A stretch of DNA of 38,924 bases from positions 1-38,924 of the forward strand of contig NZ_JAIMIA010000044.1 in the NCBI RefSeq assembly GCF_019966495.1. The letters run 5' to 3'. Below are positions 31,954 through 38,924 of the stretch, one piece after another (the stretch's first letter is position 1; each line of letters opens with the position of its first letter). Under the pieces are notes generated by a model, which was given only the letters and a program-made list of their open reading frames with translations, was not told where the DNA came from and searched no databases. The stretch comes from Tateyamaria pelophila. GTDB taxonomy: Bacteria; Pseudomonadota; Alphaproteobacteria; Rhodobacterales; Rhodobacteraceae. The position numbers were made by a program, and so were the translations under genes.

Positions 31954-32823
31954 TTGAAGAGTTCAGCAAGGCCAGTTGTCCATCGACGATTAATAACTTC
32001 TCTGAGTGCCCTTTGGATATTCTTAATTCTGGGATTGCTCCAAAGCGCCACCGCTGAGGAAGCGCCCTCAACCCAAGCAGACTTTCCCGGCCTGATCGAA
32101 GCGCTCAACAGCCACGAAGTGTCAAATCTGATTGATGGGGTCGTGACAGAGGTTCATTTCAAGCCCGGTCAATTTGTCGAAGCAGGAGATATTCTGTTTT
32201 CCATAGATCCGGGGCCTTATGAACTGACTGTAAAAACCCAACGCCTCAACACGGTGCGCGCCGAAACGACCCTGTCCTCCGCACGCCAGGACCTCGAACG
32301 TATCCAGAAACTGAAAGACCGAGGATCGGCTACGGATGTACAGATGCTCAAGGCCGTCGTGGCGTTGTCATTGGGCGAAGCACGATTGGAGCAGGCCAAG
32401 GCCGAGTTGAAATCCGCGGAAAGCGATCTTGAGGATACGGTCATTCGAGCGCGGATAAGCGGCATCATCAGTCAATCCGCGATCAACCCCGGCGCATATG
32501 TGGAAAAGGGACGCGCGCCGCTAGCCCGGATCGACCAGATGGACCCGGTACTGCTATCCTACGAAATTCCCTACGTCGATCGTATCGAACAGTTGGCGAT
32601 CGACAATTTGCGCACACCAAGCGAATTGCTGGATCGTGTCACTCTGAGCATAAAGATTTCAGAGACGTGGCTGTATCCCGAAACCACGACGCCGGACAAT
32701 CTATCGTCACGTGTCGACATGGCGACCGGTACAATGACGATCTGGGCCGAGCTGGCCAATCCCAATTTCCGATTGCGTCCGGGTATGCGTGTCAGAGTCC
32801 AGTCAGTGATCAACGGCCAGTAA
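31954..32823 (+). CDS. Periplasmic adaptor (membrane fusion protein), HlyD/RND type
   Basis: The 289-residue protein has an N-terminal membrane anchor or signal (about 15-34). The two lipoyl half-motifs that pair in such adaptors are visible: SNLIDGVVTEVHFKPGQFVE and, after a helical hairpin (about 90-160), DTVIRARISGIISQSAINPG. The beta-barrel end FRLRPGMRVRVQSVI is normal. It would link an inner-membrane efflux pump to an outer-membrane channel, but no RND, MFS or ABC pump gene follows, so the adaptor is orphaned. The start is the TTG at 31954, with AGGAG about 9 bases upstream. Confidence 0.85.
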   Translation: MKSSARPVVHRRLITSLSALWIFLILGLLQSATAEEAPSTQADFPGLIEALNSHEVSNLIDGVVTEVHFKPGQFVEAGDILFSIDPGPYELTVKTQRLNTVRAETTLSSARQDLERIQKLKDRGSATDVQMLKAVVALSLGEARLEQAKAELKSAESDLEDTVIRARISGIISQSAINPGAYVEKGRAPLARIDQMDPVLLSYEIPYVDRIEQLAIDNLRTPSELLDRVTLSIKISETWLYPETTTPDNLSSRVDMATGTMTIWAELANPNFRLRPGMRVRVQSVINGQ

Positions 32824-32837
32824 AAGCCGTGCTTTGA

Positions 32838-33041
32838 ATAGTCTGGAAGGGCCGATTTACGCGCCCCTTCCAAAAGCCAGCCAAGCCGCCCACGTTTGAA
32901 GGGCGCGATTACAGGAAGGGCGCTCCGCTGCCTTATGTCCCCGAGCGGCCACGTGAGGCTATCGACAAAAACCGGGCCGCACGAAACGGGACACAGCAGC
33001 ATGACGTAGTGCCACCACCGACACCTGTTCCTGTGGAGTAA
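32838..33041 (+). other. Unassigned open frame without a start, between adaptor and thioredoxin genes
   Basis: An open plus-strand frame lies between TGA at 32835 and TAA at 33039. Its residues read like real protein (GRDYRKGAPLPYVPERPREA, then a proline-rich end), but it has no usable start codon and no recognised family. It may be a fragment of a former gene. A 7-bp hairpin (GGAAGGG at 32845-32851, CCCTTCC at 32865-32871) lies inside it and may end the adaptor transcript, though no T-run follows. Confidence 0.3.
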
Positions 33042-33043
33042 TG

Positions 33044-33454
33044 TTACGCTGTTGCGGCCCCCAATGCGGTATCCATCAGCGCCTTGATCTGCGATTTGCT
33101 GGTCTGCGCGATGATGCGGCCGAGTTCCTGATTGCCTTTCAGCACCACAAGGGTCGACCGTCGCGGAATGTTCATCCGCTTGGCCAGATCCGATTTGCCA
33201 TATTCATCCCAGTCAACATCGATAAAGGTGATCTTGTCTTCGTAGTCGGGATTTTCCGATTTCAGCGCATTGATCACCCGTTCCTGCGTCGCGCAGGTGC
33301 TGCACCAGTCCGCTTTGAAGTCGAGAAAGACGGTATCTCCGGCTTTCAGGTGTTTCTCCACCAGTCCGGGCTTGTAGGCAAGCGGTGCGGCGTTGGCTGC
33401 AAAGGGCAGGGCGGCGGCGCCTGCGGTCAGTACAAGAAAATGGCGACGATCCAT
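33044..33454 (-). CDS. Exported thioredoxin-fold protein (SoxW/DsbD-partner type)
   Basis: The 136-residue protein has an N-terminal Tat-like signal (MDRRHFLVLTAGAAALPFAA). The redox motif is W50-C-S-T-C54, inside FLDFKADWCSTCATQERV, and the conserved cis-proline region is NIPRRSTLVVLKG. It belongs with the CcdA-like protein encoded 22 bases upstream on the same strand, which would supply electrons from the cytoplasm. Together they could reduce periplasmic disulfides or cytochrome c haem ligands. The exact client is unknown. Confidence 0.88.
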   Translation of the reverse strand: MDRRHFLVLTAGAAALPFAANAAPLAYKPGLVEKHLKAGDTVFLDFKADWCSTCATQERVINALKSENPDYEDKITFIDVDWDEYGKSDLAKRMNIPRRSTLVVLKGNQELGRIIAQTSKSQIKALMDTALGAATA

Positions 33455-33476
33455 GAGTGGTCTCCTGTGGTCAAAA

Positions 33477-34199
33477 TTACAATGCGACGGAAAGATCGAT
33501 CAACCAGGCGGGCAGAACACCGATCAGCCAGGCTTCGATCACGTGATGGAAATTGAAAAACAACGCCAGTCCGACGGCGACGAAGGCGATGCCCAGAATG
33601 GGCCTGCTGCGTTGCGCCAAGGCACGAAGCTGTGTGTTGTAGCGCCCCACGGCACCACGGGTGCCATAGGCCAAGCCCAGGATCAGCGTCGAGACACCCA
33701 TCGCAAAGAACACCATGATGGCGGTGGCGCGCATCAACCCCTCACCTTGCGATGCAAGCGAAATGGCGCCGCCAAGCGTCGGACCGATGCAAGGGCTCCA
33801 GACAGCGCCGAGCAGCAAGCCACCAAGGAACTGGCCGCGCAGCCCGCCCTGATCCAGCGTGTCGATCCGTGCATCAGCCTGCGCGGACAATCCCGCCGTG
33901 GCACCGGCCAGAACCGCGCCCGCCTGGGGCATCAGCAGCGCCAGCCCGAACAGCACCATCAGCGCGGCGCCGACCTTGGAAATCGTGTCGATATCGATCC
34001 CCAGCACGTGCCCGAAAGCCGTCACGCCAACACCCAATGTCACGAATGACAGGCTCAATCCCGCTGAAAGCGCGATTGGCCCATAGCGACTGCTTTGGAA
34101 AGCCGTGGCGATAACGATGGGCAACACCGGCACGACGCAGGGGTTGATCAGGGTCAGCAGACCGGCTCCATATGCAAAGACGAGTTCCATCTTCGTCAC
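33477..34199 (-). CDS. CcdA/DsbD-like membrane thiol-redox transporter
   Basis: The 240-residue protein has about six membrane helices. The two cysteines that carry electrons across the membrane lie in the expected proline contexts: INPCVVPVLP (about residue 21) and WSPCIGPTLGG (about residue 137). Family members take electrons from cytoplasmic thioredoxin and pass them to a periplasmic partner, here very likely the thioredoxin-fold protein encoded next. It is the first gene of the pair, on the minus strand. Confidence 0.9.
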   Translation of the reverse strand: MTKMELVFAYGAGLLTLINPCVVPVLPIVIATAFQSSRYGPIALSAGLSLSFVTLGVGVTAFGHVLGIDIDTISKVGAALMVLFGLALLMPQAGAVLAGATAGLSAQADARIDTLDQGGLRGQFLGGLLLGAVWSPCIGPTLGGAISLASQGEGLMRATAIMVFFAMGVSTLILGLAYGTRGAVGRYNTQLRALAQRSRPILGIAFVAVGLALFFNFHHVIEAWLIGVLPAWLIDLSVAL

Positions 34200-34583
34200 C
34201 TAAGAGGCTGAGCACCGCGCTGTCACCAAACGATCCCGTGACGCGGTTTCACATGTTTGTGGGATTTATGACAAATGCGCCGCACCTCTTTGAAGATTTT
34301 GACTTCAAGAATCCTCAAGTCACCCGAGATTTGATCCCGGCACACAAACGAAGGAAGATGTTCCGCAGTCCTGCTGGATGCAAAACCGACGTTTGATACT
34401 GTTTTCGGCAACTCCGGTGCGTGCCCTGGAACCCCTCGAAAACCACATCGCAATACCTGACGGCATCGTTTCGGCCACCATGACCGGGATTGATCGCCGT
34501 GTCGCCCGGTCGTTTCGGGAAAACGTCGGGCGATCGTTCAGCGCACGGCAGCAAAGGCGCTGAAACACTCCCAAATACCAAAA
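34200..34583. other. Intergenic region with no recognisable gene
   Basis: Several short frames exist on both strands, for example one from 34253 starting MFVGFMTNAPHLFEDF, but none matches a family I know or has a good ribosome binding site. The ccdA promoter should lie at the left end. Confidence 0.4.
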
Positions 34584-34608
34584 CGGCGCAGCCCGAAGGA
34601 CTGCGCCG
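34584..34608 (-). terminator. Rho-independent terminator of the first sulfatase gene
   Basis: CGGCGCAG (34584-34591) and CTGCGCCG (34601-34608) form an 8-bp perfect stem with a 9-base loop. Read on the minus strand it lies 40 bases after the sulfatase stop codon and is followed by TTTTGG. Confidence 0.7.
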
Positions 34609-34648
34609 GTAGATCGCAAAACAATGGTGCGGCAAGCCGAACCGTTTC

Positions 34649-36229
34649 TTACTGGTTGCCCGACGATCCTGCCAAGACCGCTTCCATGACACGGTCAAGA
34701 TTAAAGCTCCCTGGTTTTTGCCGTGGCGGGAAATCCTTGAAGCTCTGGAGCCAGCGGCCGACATATCCACCGGCGGGTGCGATCACGAACATATGTTCGA
34801 TCCACCACCGCTGATAGCCCATGGCGTCCTCGGCTTCGGCGCGCTCGAATGGGTCCATGACCAGATTGGTGATGGATGGCGCTCGCAAGACTTCAAACGG
34901 CGCGGTCCAGACCTTGTAGCCTTCGGCGTTCTGACGCAGGAAGGTCATTTTCCACGCATTGTAACGCAAAGCGGCAACCGACCCGTCATCTGTCCAGTAT
35001 ATGAACTCCTCACGCGGCCAGTCCGCTTCCCCCCTCAGGGCAGGAGTCAGATCGTAGCCATCAAGATGAACGTTGTACGTCCGGCCGATGGCCTCGACGC
35101 CGCCTTCCAAAAGACGCTCCTTGATATCCGGTTCCCCGGCAGCAGACATCAGGGTTGGCAACATGTCCTCATGAGAAACGATCTCGTTGATGACGGTGCC
35201 CGGTTCGATCGTACCCGGCCAGCGGATTGCCGTCGGCACGCGAAAGCCGCCTTCCCACTGGGTGTTCTTCTCGCCCTTGAACATCGTCGTGCCACCATCG
35301 GGCCATGTGAAGGTCTCGGCGCCGTTGTCGGTCGAGTACATGACGATGGTATTGTCGGCGATACCCAGTTCATCCAGCTTGTCGAGAAGTTGGCCGACCA
35401 TGCCGTCATGCTCGACCATTCCGTCGGCATAGACACCGAGGCCGGTCACGCCCTGCGATTCCGGCTTCAGGTGTGTAAAAATGTGCATCCGGGTGGAGTT
35501 CCACCACAGAAAGAAGGGCTTGCCTGCTTCATGCGCACGCTCCATGAACTCAAGCGCGCCTTCGGTCACCTCTTCGTCTACGGTCTCCATACGCTTGCGT
35601 GTCAAGGGACCGGTATCCTCGATATCCTGTCCGATAAGCGCGCCGTTGTCGTCATAGATCGCAGTCGATTTGATGACGCCACGCGGGCCAAACTGTTTCT
35701 TGAACTCCGGATTTTGGGGATAATCGGGATTCTCGGGCTCTTCCTCGGCATTCAGGTGGTAGAGGTTTCCGAAGAACTCGTCGAAACCGTTGTTCGTCGG
35801 GAACATCTCATCAAGGTCGCCCAGGTGGTTCTTGCCATATTGGCCTGTCATGTATCCCAAAGGCTTGAGCAGACCTGCGATGGTGGGGTCCAGAATATTC
35901 ATGCCCTCCGGCGCCCCCGGCAGACCGACCTTGGTCAGACCGGTCCGGATCGGAGATTGCCCGGTTACGAATGCGGCACGTCCGGCGGTACAGCTTTGCT
36001 GGCCGTACCAGTCCGTAAACATGGCGCCTTCATCGTAGATCCTGTCAATGTTCGGCGTTCGATAACCCATCATGCCGAAGTTGTTGGCGCTGATGTTGAA
36101 CTGGCCGATGTCGTCCCCCCAGATCACAAGGATATTGGGTTTGTCGGTGTCCTGCGCGAAGGCAGGGAAAGCCATCGGTGCAAGGCAGACCGACAGGGCT
36201 GCAGTTAAGGTTCTTATCATCTTGTTCAC
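34649..36229 (-). CDS. Secreted type I sulfatase (arylsulfatase-like)
   Basis: The protein has about 526 residues, with a Sec signal peptide ending near FAQD. The alkaline-phosphatase-fold start KPNILVIWGDDIG supplies the metal-binding aspartates (D39, D40). The active-site motif is C80-T-A-G-R, which a formylglycine-generating enzyme converts to formylglycine; no such enzyme is encoded here. MYSTDNGAETFTWPDGG and GGFRVPTAIRWPG are further family segments. It hydrolyses sulfate esters, perhaps from algal polysaccharide or aryl sulfates. I prefer the GTG at 36229 (GGAG six bases upstream) over the ATGs at 36220 and 36265. It is paralogous to the second sulfatase at 37095-38843, sharing the C-terminal FPP.Q.P.S.NL pattern. 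Confidence 0.9.
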   Translation of the reverse strand: MNKMIRTLTAALSVCLAPMAFPAFAQDTDKPNILVIWGDDIGQFNISANNFGMMGYRTPNIDRIYDEGAMFTDWYGQQSCTAGRAAFVTGQSPIRTGLTKVGLPGAPEGMNILDPTIAGLLKPLGYMTGQYGKNHLGDLDEMFPTNNGFDEFFGNLYHLNAEEEPENPDYPQNPEFKKQFGPRGVIKSTAIYDDNGALIGQDIEDTGPLTRKRMETVDEEVTEGALEFMERAHEAGKPFFLWWNSTRMHIFTHLKPESQGVTGLGVYADGMVEHDGMVGQLLDKLDELGIADNTIVMYSTDNGAETFTWPDGGTTMFKGEKNTQWEGGFRVPTAIRWPGTIEPGTVINEIVSHEDMLPTLMSAAGEPDIKERLLEGGVEAIGRTYNVHLDGYDLTPALRGEADWPREEFIYWTDDGSVAALRYNAWKMTFLRQNAEGYKVWTAPFEVLRAPSITNLVMDPFERAEAEDAMGYQRWWIEHMFVIAPAGGYVGRWLQSFKDFPPRQKPGSFNLDRVMEAVLAGSSGNQ

Positions 36230-36388
36230 GATCTTCTCCAGTTTTGACTCAGCGCGTCGATACACGCCAGGTTCGATTGCGTTTCAGCGTGGGCGGGGTG
36301 CCCCGATGACGGATCATCACGGGACAAGCATGCAACTGTATGGTCGGATCACAAACCCACAATGTTTTCCGCCTTGTAAATACCTTTC

Positions 36389-36878
36389 TTAAAGTCTCTT
36401 TACGCAGCGTGTCCCAATCACTCTTGTCGATATGCCTTGCTGCCTTCTTTTCGCGCGCGCAAGCGCGTCTGCGGCGTCCGTATCAATCGCGTCAACCGCG
36501 ACCGCTATGACGGCCGCCTCGCCATCCTCGAGGACAAAACAAAGTCTTTCAATATCTTGCGACAGATGCTGCCGACAAGATGACCAGTTGCGCCACGGAC
36601 AACACCGCCGACAGCGGCATGCGTGGCGGCGGCGCCAATCACCGCAACGCCTGCGGGTGGACACAACGCGCCGAGAAGCCGATACCTGCCGCAACTTTGC
36701 CGACATGGGTGACCTCAAAGACCTTCAACCAGCCTTCATCTGATCTGGAAATCACTGCAGCGGTAAGATCGCGGATCGGACCTTCCGTTTTAATGAGTTT
36801 GAGCGCTTCAAAGTTCATCTTTGCATCAGCGAGCGACCCGTTTGAGGCGGCAAGGACCACGTAATTTTTGTCAGCCAT
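36389..36878 (-). pseudogene. DUF1269-type membrane protein, frameshifted
   Basis: Three successive minus-strand frames rebuild one small protein. The first begins MADKNYVVLAASNGSLADAK and continues through TAAVISRSDEGWLKVFEVTH with a GKVAAGIGFSA glycine-rich segment. The second reads PPAGVAVIGAAATHAAVGG and the third HLSQDIERLCFVLEDGEAAV. The order (alpha/beta domain, glycine-rich helix pair, then a 'L...L..GEAAvi.va' domain) is that of DUF1269/DUF6325 proteins. At least two indels break it. The functional role of the family is unclear. It sits between the two sulfatase genes. A sequencing error would need two independent indels, so decay is more likely. Confidence 0.7.
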
Positions 36879-37041
36879 TTGCAATCAATCCCATTCTGCT
36901 TTGCATAGGTGGTTTGGGTTGCGTGAGCGGTTTCAGTGCTTTTCAGATCTGTCTGCACCTTTTGACGTGATCCGCCCAAAGCCGCAGGTTGGCAAAGAAG
37001 GCGACGCAAAAACCACACGCCGCCTCGGTTTTCTTTCTGTC

Positions 37042-37065
37042 ATGCGCCCGGTCCCCCGAGCGCAT
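37042..37065 (-). terminator. Weak hairpin downstream of the second sulfatase gene
   Basis: ATGCGCCC (37042-37049) and GAGCGCAT (37058-37065) pair over eight positions with one G-U pair and an 8-base loop, 29 bases after the sulfatase stop. No T-run follows, so the call is tentative. Confidence 0.35.
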
Positions 37066-37094
37066 AACGCTGGCTCAGATCAAGTCAACCGGGG

Positions 37095-38843
37095 TCACTC
37101 ACCGCGGCTGCCGGTCCTCGCATTCTTCACCTGCTTGATCACGTCTTCCAGATTGTAGCTGGACGGGTCCTGCATCGGTGGGAAGTCGCGATAGGTCTCA
37201 AGCTCCCGGAGCCACAACTGCTGGCCAATCGGCAGAAGGTTCCAGTCATATTGATACGCGGTCATCGGTGCAGCAATTGCGCCGCCCGTGCCCATCAACG
37301 TCTTGATCTGTGATCCAACAGAGGTTTCGAAGGGATCGCGTTTGATGTTCACGACCTGGGTCCAGTGGTAGGGCTGCACACCCGCGATGAAACCGGACGG
37401 GTCATCCGACACCATGGCAAAGTACATCTTCCAGTTCTTGAAGCGAACGGCCGATGGATCCTTGCCCGAGTAGTACATGAAGTAGTCCCGCGCCGCGTTG
37501 TCGGCTTCTCCGGTCAAGTAGTCCAACTGGTTTGTCCCATCGAGCGTCGTTTTGACGATCCCCGCATACTCGCCCTTCTCGATCTGAGCTTTCAGGTCGT
37601 TGTCCGCGGGGCCACCCGCCGCTTCGACCAGCGTCGGCAGCCAGTCGAGTGACGCAAAGATGTCATTGTAAACGGTGCCGGGTTCGATCTTGCCGGGCCA
37701 GCGAATGACCGCAGGCGCGCGCATACCGCCTTCCCAGGTACTCAGCTTGCCACCCTTGAACGGGGTCGTGCCGCCATCGGGGAAGGTGATTGTCTCGGCT
37801 CCGTTGTCGGTGGTGAACACGACGATGGTGTTGTCGAGTTCGCCCATGTCCTCGAGCTTTTTCAGCACATAGCCGATGTTGTCGTCCATCTGCTTCATGG
37901 CGGCCTCATTGACGCCCCAATCCTTACCGCCTTTCACGCCGACCATGTCCAGATACGTGTCATCCAAGACGGTGGTGATGTGCATGCGGGCCGGGTTGTA
38001 CCAGACAAAGAACGGCTTGTCGGTCTTCTCGGGGTCGTTGCGGTCGAGGAAGTCGATGACCTGCGCCGAGATTTCCTCGTCGATGGTCTTGGAGCGTTCC
38101 ATCGTCAGTGGACCTTCGTCCTTGCACGTCATGTTCGCGGCGGTGCCATCGCTCGACGTGCAGTGCATGACCGGACGCGGCGGCGTCAGACAGATGGTTG
38201 TTGCGGCATCAACAGCGCCGGGCACTTCGGCCAGGCCAGGTACCGGCGTGTTCTTGCACGGTGGCACGATGCCCTGTTCGGTGGGCGATATGTTGATGTC
38301 GGGGAAGCTGACGCCCTGCATCGCGTCAAGGTGATAGAGGTATCCCCAGAATTCCTGGAACCCGTGCGCCGTCGGCAGGGCGTCGGTGTGATCGCCGAGG
38401 TGGTTCTTGCCGAACTCACCGGTCGTGTAACCAAGATCCAGCAGGAACTTGGAGATCGCCGGCGTTCCGGGTTGAAGGTAGCTGGGGCTGCCGGGCAACT
38501 GTGGCATGATCATGCCGGTTCGCAGCGGCTGCATGCCAGTGAAAAAGGCATTTCGCCCGGCCGTGCAGCTTTGCTCGGCATAGTAGTCAGTGAACATCGC
38601 GCCTTCGCGGCCGATGCGGTCGATGTTGGGTGTTTCGCCAACCATCAGACCGCGGTGATAGATCGACGGCTGCATCCAGCCGATATCGTCCCCCATGATG
38701 AACAGGATGTTCGGCTTTTTCTCGGCATCTTGCGCCTGTACCGGCGCGGACGTCCCCAGCAGAGCGGCCCCCAGCGCAATCGCGCTGGCGCAGGCCGCTC
38801 CCGCGTATCGCGCGAAGGGACTGTTTGGCTTTTTGTGTTTCAT
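37095..38843 (-). CDS. Secreted type I sulfatase with cysteine-rich insert
   Basis: The protein has about 582 residues, with a signal peptide ending near VQAQD. The fold begins KKPNILFIMGDDIGW (metal-binding D52, D53), and the formylglycine motif is C93-T-A-G-R. VFTTDNGAETITFPDGG and GGMRAPAVIRWPG are conserved segments shared with the neighbouring sulfatase. About residues 200-260 form an insert with four cysteines (PPCKN, TTICL, VMHCT, MTCKD) absent from the paralogue, which may form two disulfides in the periplasm. The start at 38843 is favoured over the ATG at 38873 because GGGGAA lies about 12 bases upstream and the shorter N-terminus is a normal signal. The gene depends on a formylglycine-generating enzyme encoded elsewhere. 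Confidence 0.9.
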   Translation of the reverse strand: MKHKKPNSPFARYAGAACASAIALGAALLGTSAPVQAQDAEKKPNILFIMGDDIGWMQPSIYHRGLMVGETPNIDRIGREGAMFTDYYAEQSCTAGRNAFFTGMQPLRTGMIMPQLPGSPSYLQPGTPAISKFLLDLGYTTGEFGKNHLGDHTDALPTAHGFQEFWGYLYHLDAMQGVSFPDINISPTEQGIVPPCKNTPVPGLAEVPGAVDAATTICLTPPRPVMHCTSSDGTAANMTCKDEGPLTMERSKTIDEEISAQVIDFLDRNDPEKTDKPFFVWYNPARMHITTVLDDTYLDMVGVKGGKDWGVNEAAMKQMDDNIGYVLKKLEDMGELDNTIVVFTTDNGAETITFPDGGTTPFKGGKLSTWEGGMRAPAVIRWPGKIEPGTVYNDIFASLDWLPTLVEAAGGPADNDLKAQIEKGEYAGIVKTTLDGTNQLDYLTGEADNAARDYFMYYSGKDPSAVRFKNWKMYFAMVSDDPSGFIAGVQPYHWTQVVNIKRDPFETSVGSQIKTLMGTGGAIAAPMTAYQYDWNLLPIGQQLWLRELETYRDFPPMQDPSSYNLEDVIKQVKNARTGSRGE

Positions 38844-38924
38844 GAATCCGACATTCCCCAAGTGGCCTGCCATCTGACGCGAAGATCGCCTGATCAGGCC
38901 TGCGGATCAAGTATCTTTTACCTC

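Noticed and set aside
34718-36208. 496-codon open frame antisense to the first sulfatase gene
   Set aside because: The minus-strand product has all sulfatase motifs. The plus-strand frame has no domain, no ribosome binding site and shadow-type composition.

Overview
The window looks like chromosome or large-plasmid DNA of a Roseobacter-group alphaproteobacterium (Rhodobacterales). The evidence is moderately high GC, dense short-gap operons, and a typical marine-roseobacter gene mix: a TAXI-type TRAP transporter, a peptide ABC transporter with a DUF1028 gene, sulfatases, an RTX protein and an Mla-type lipid transporter with a STAS-fused permease. This placement is inference from gene content, because the window has no rRNA or other phylogenetic marker. 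I found no tRNA, rRNA, CRISPR array or intact mobile element.

Layout. Bases 1-3050 are decayed: a frameshifted AI-2E-family permease runs off the left edge, an intact ZntB/CorA cation transporter follows, and then a heavily mutated M20 amidohydrolase. A class A beta-lactamase (3051-3923) and an RTX repeat protein (4228-5178) follow on the minus strand. Divergent from the RTX gene is a three-gene plus-strand unit (5452-10343): a SARP/TolB-like/TPR regulator, a soluble PAP2 (haloperoxidase-like) phosphatase with a nine-fold Leu-Gln-Ser N-terminal repeat, and a subtilisin-like protease. The shared intergenic region carries GTCAGGC repeats in a geometry typical of SARP sites. DedA-like and APC permease genes lie on the minus strand. 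An Mla-like operon (12612-16873) encodes permease, ATPase, MCE protein and lipoprotein.

A GntR/FadR regulator, a DUF1028 gene and a peptide ABC operon (17158-24161) share palindromic TTTATCATGATAAA-like sites, so they probably form one regulon. In that operon the DppC-like permease and DppD-like ATPase are fused into one protein. Next come a decayed DUF1254 paralogue, an intact DUF1254/DUF1214 exported protein with a divergent AraC regulator, and a truncated Rieske-oxygenase C-terminus. A TAXI-TRAP transporter follows, with a terminator-like attenuator between receptor and permease, and then an orphan membrane-fusion protein. A CcdA-thioredoxin pair and two related secreted sulfatases flank a frameshifted DUF1269-type pseudogene and complete the window.

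Two features stand out. One is the SARP regulator/PAP2/subtilase/RTX locus, whose protein combination I do not recognise as a described system. The other is the load of at least five pseudogenes, all on the minus strand, which suggests recent reductive change without visible insertion sequences.
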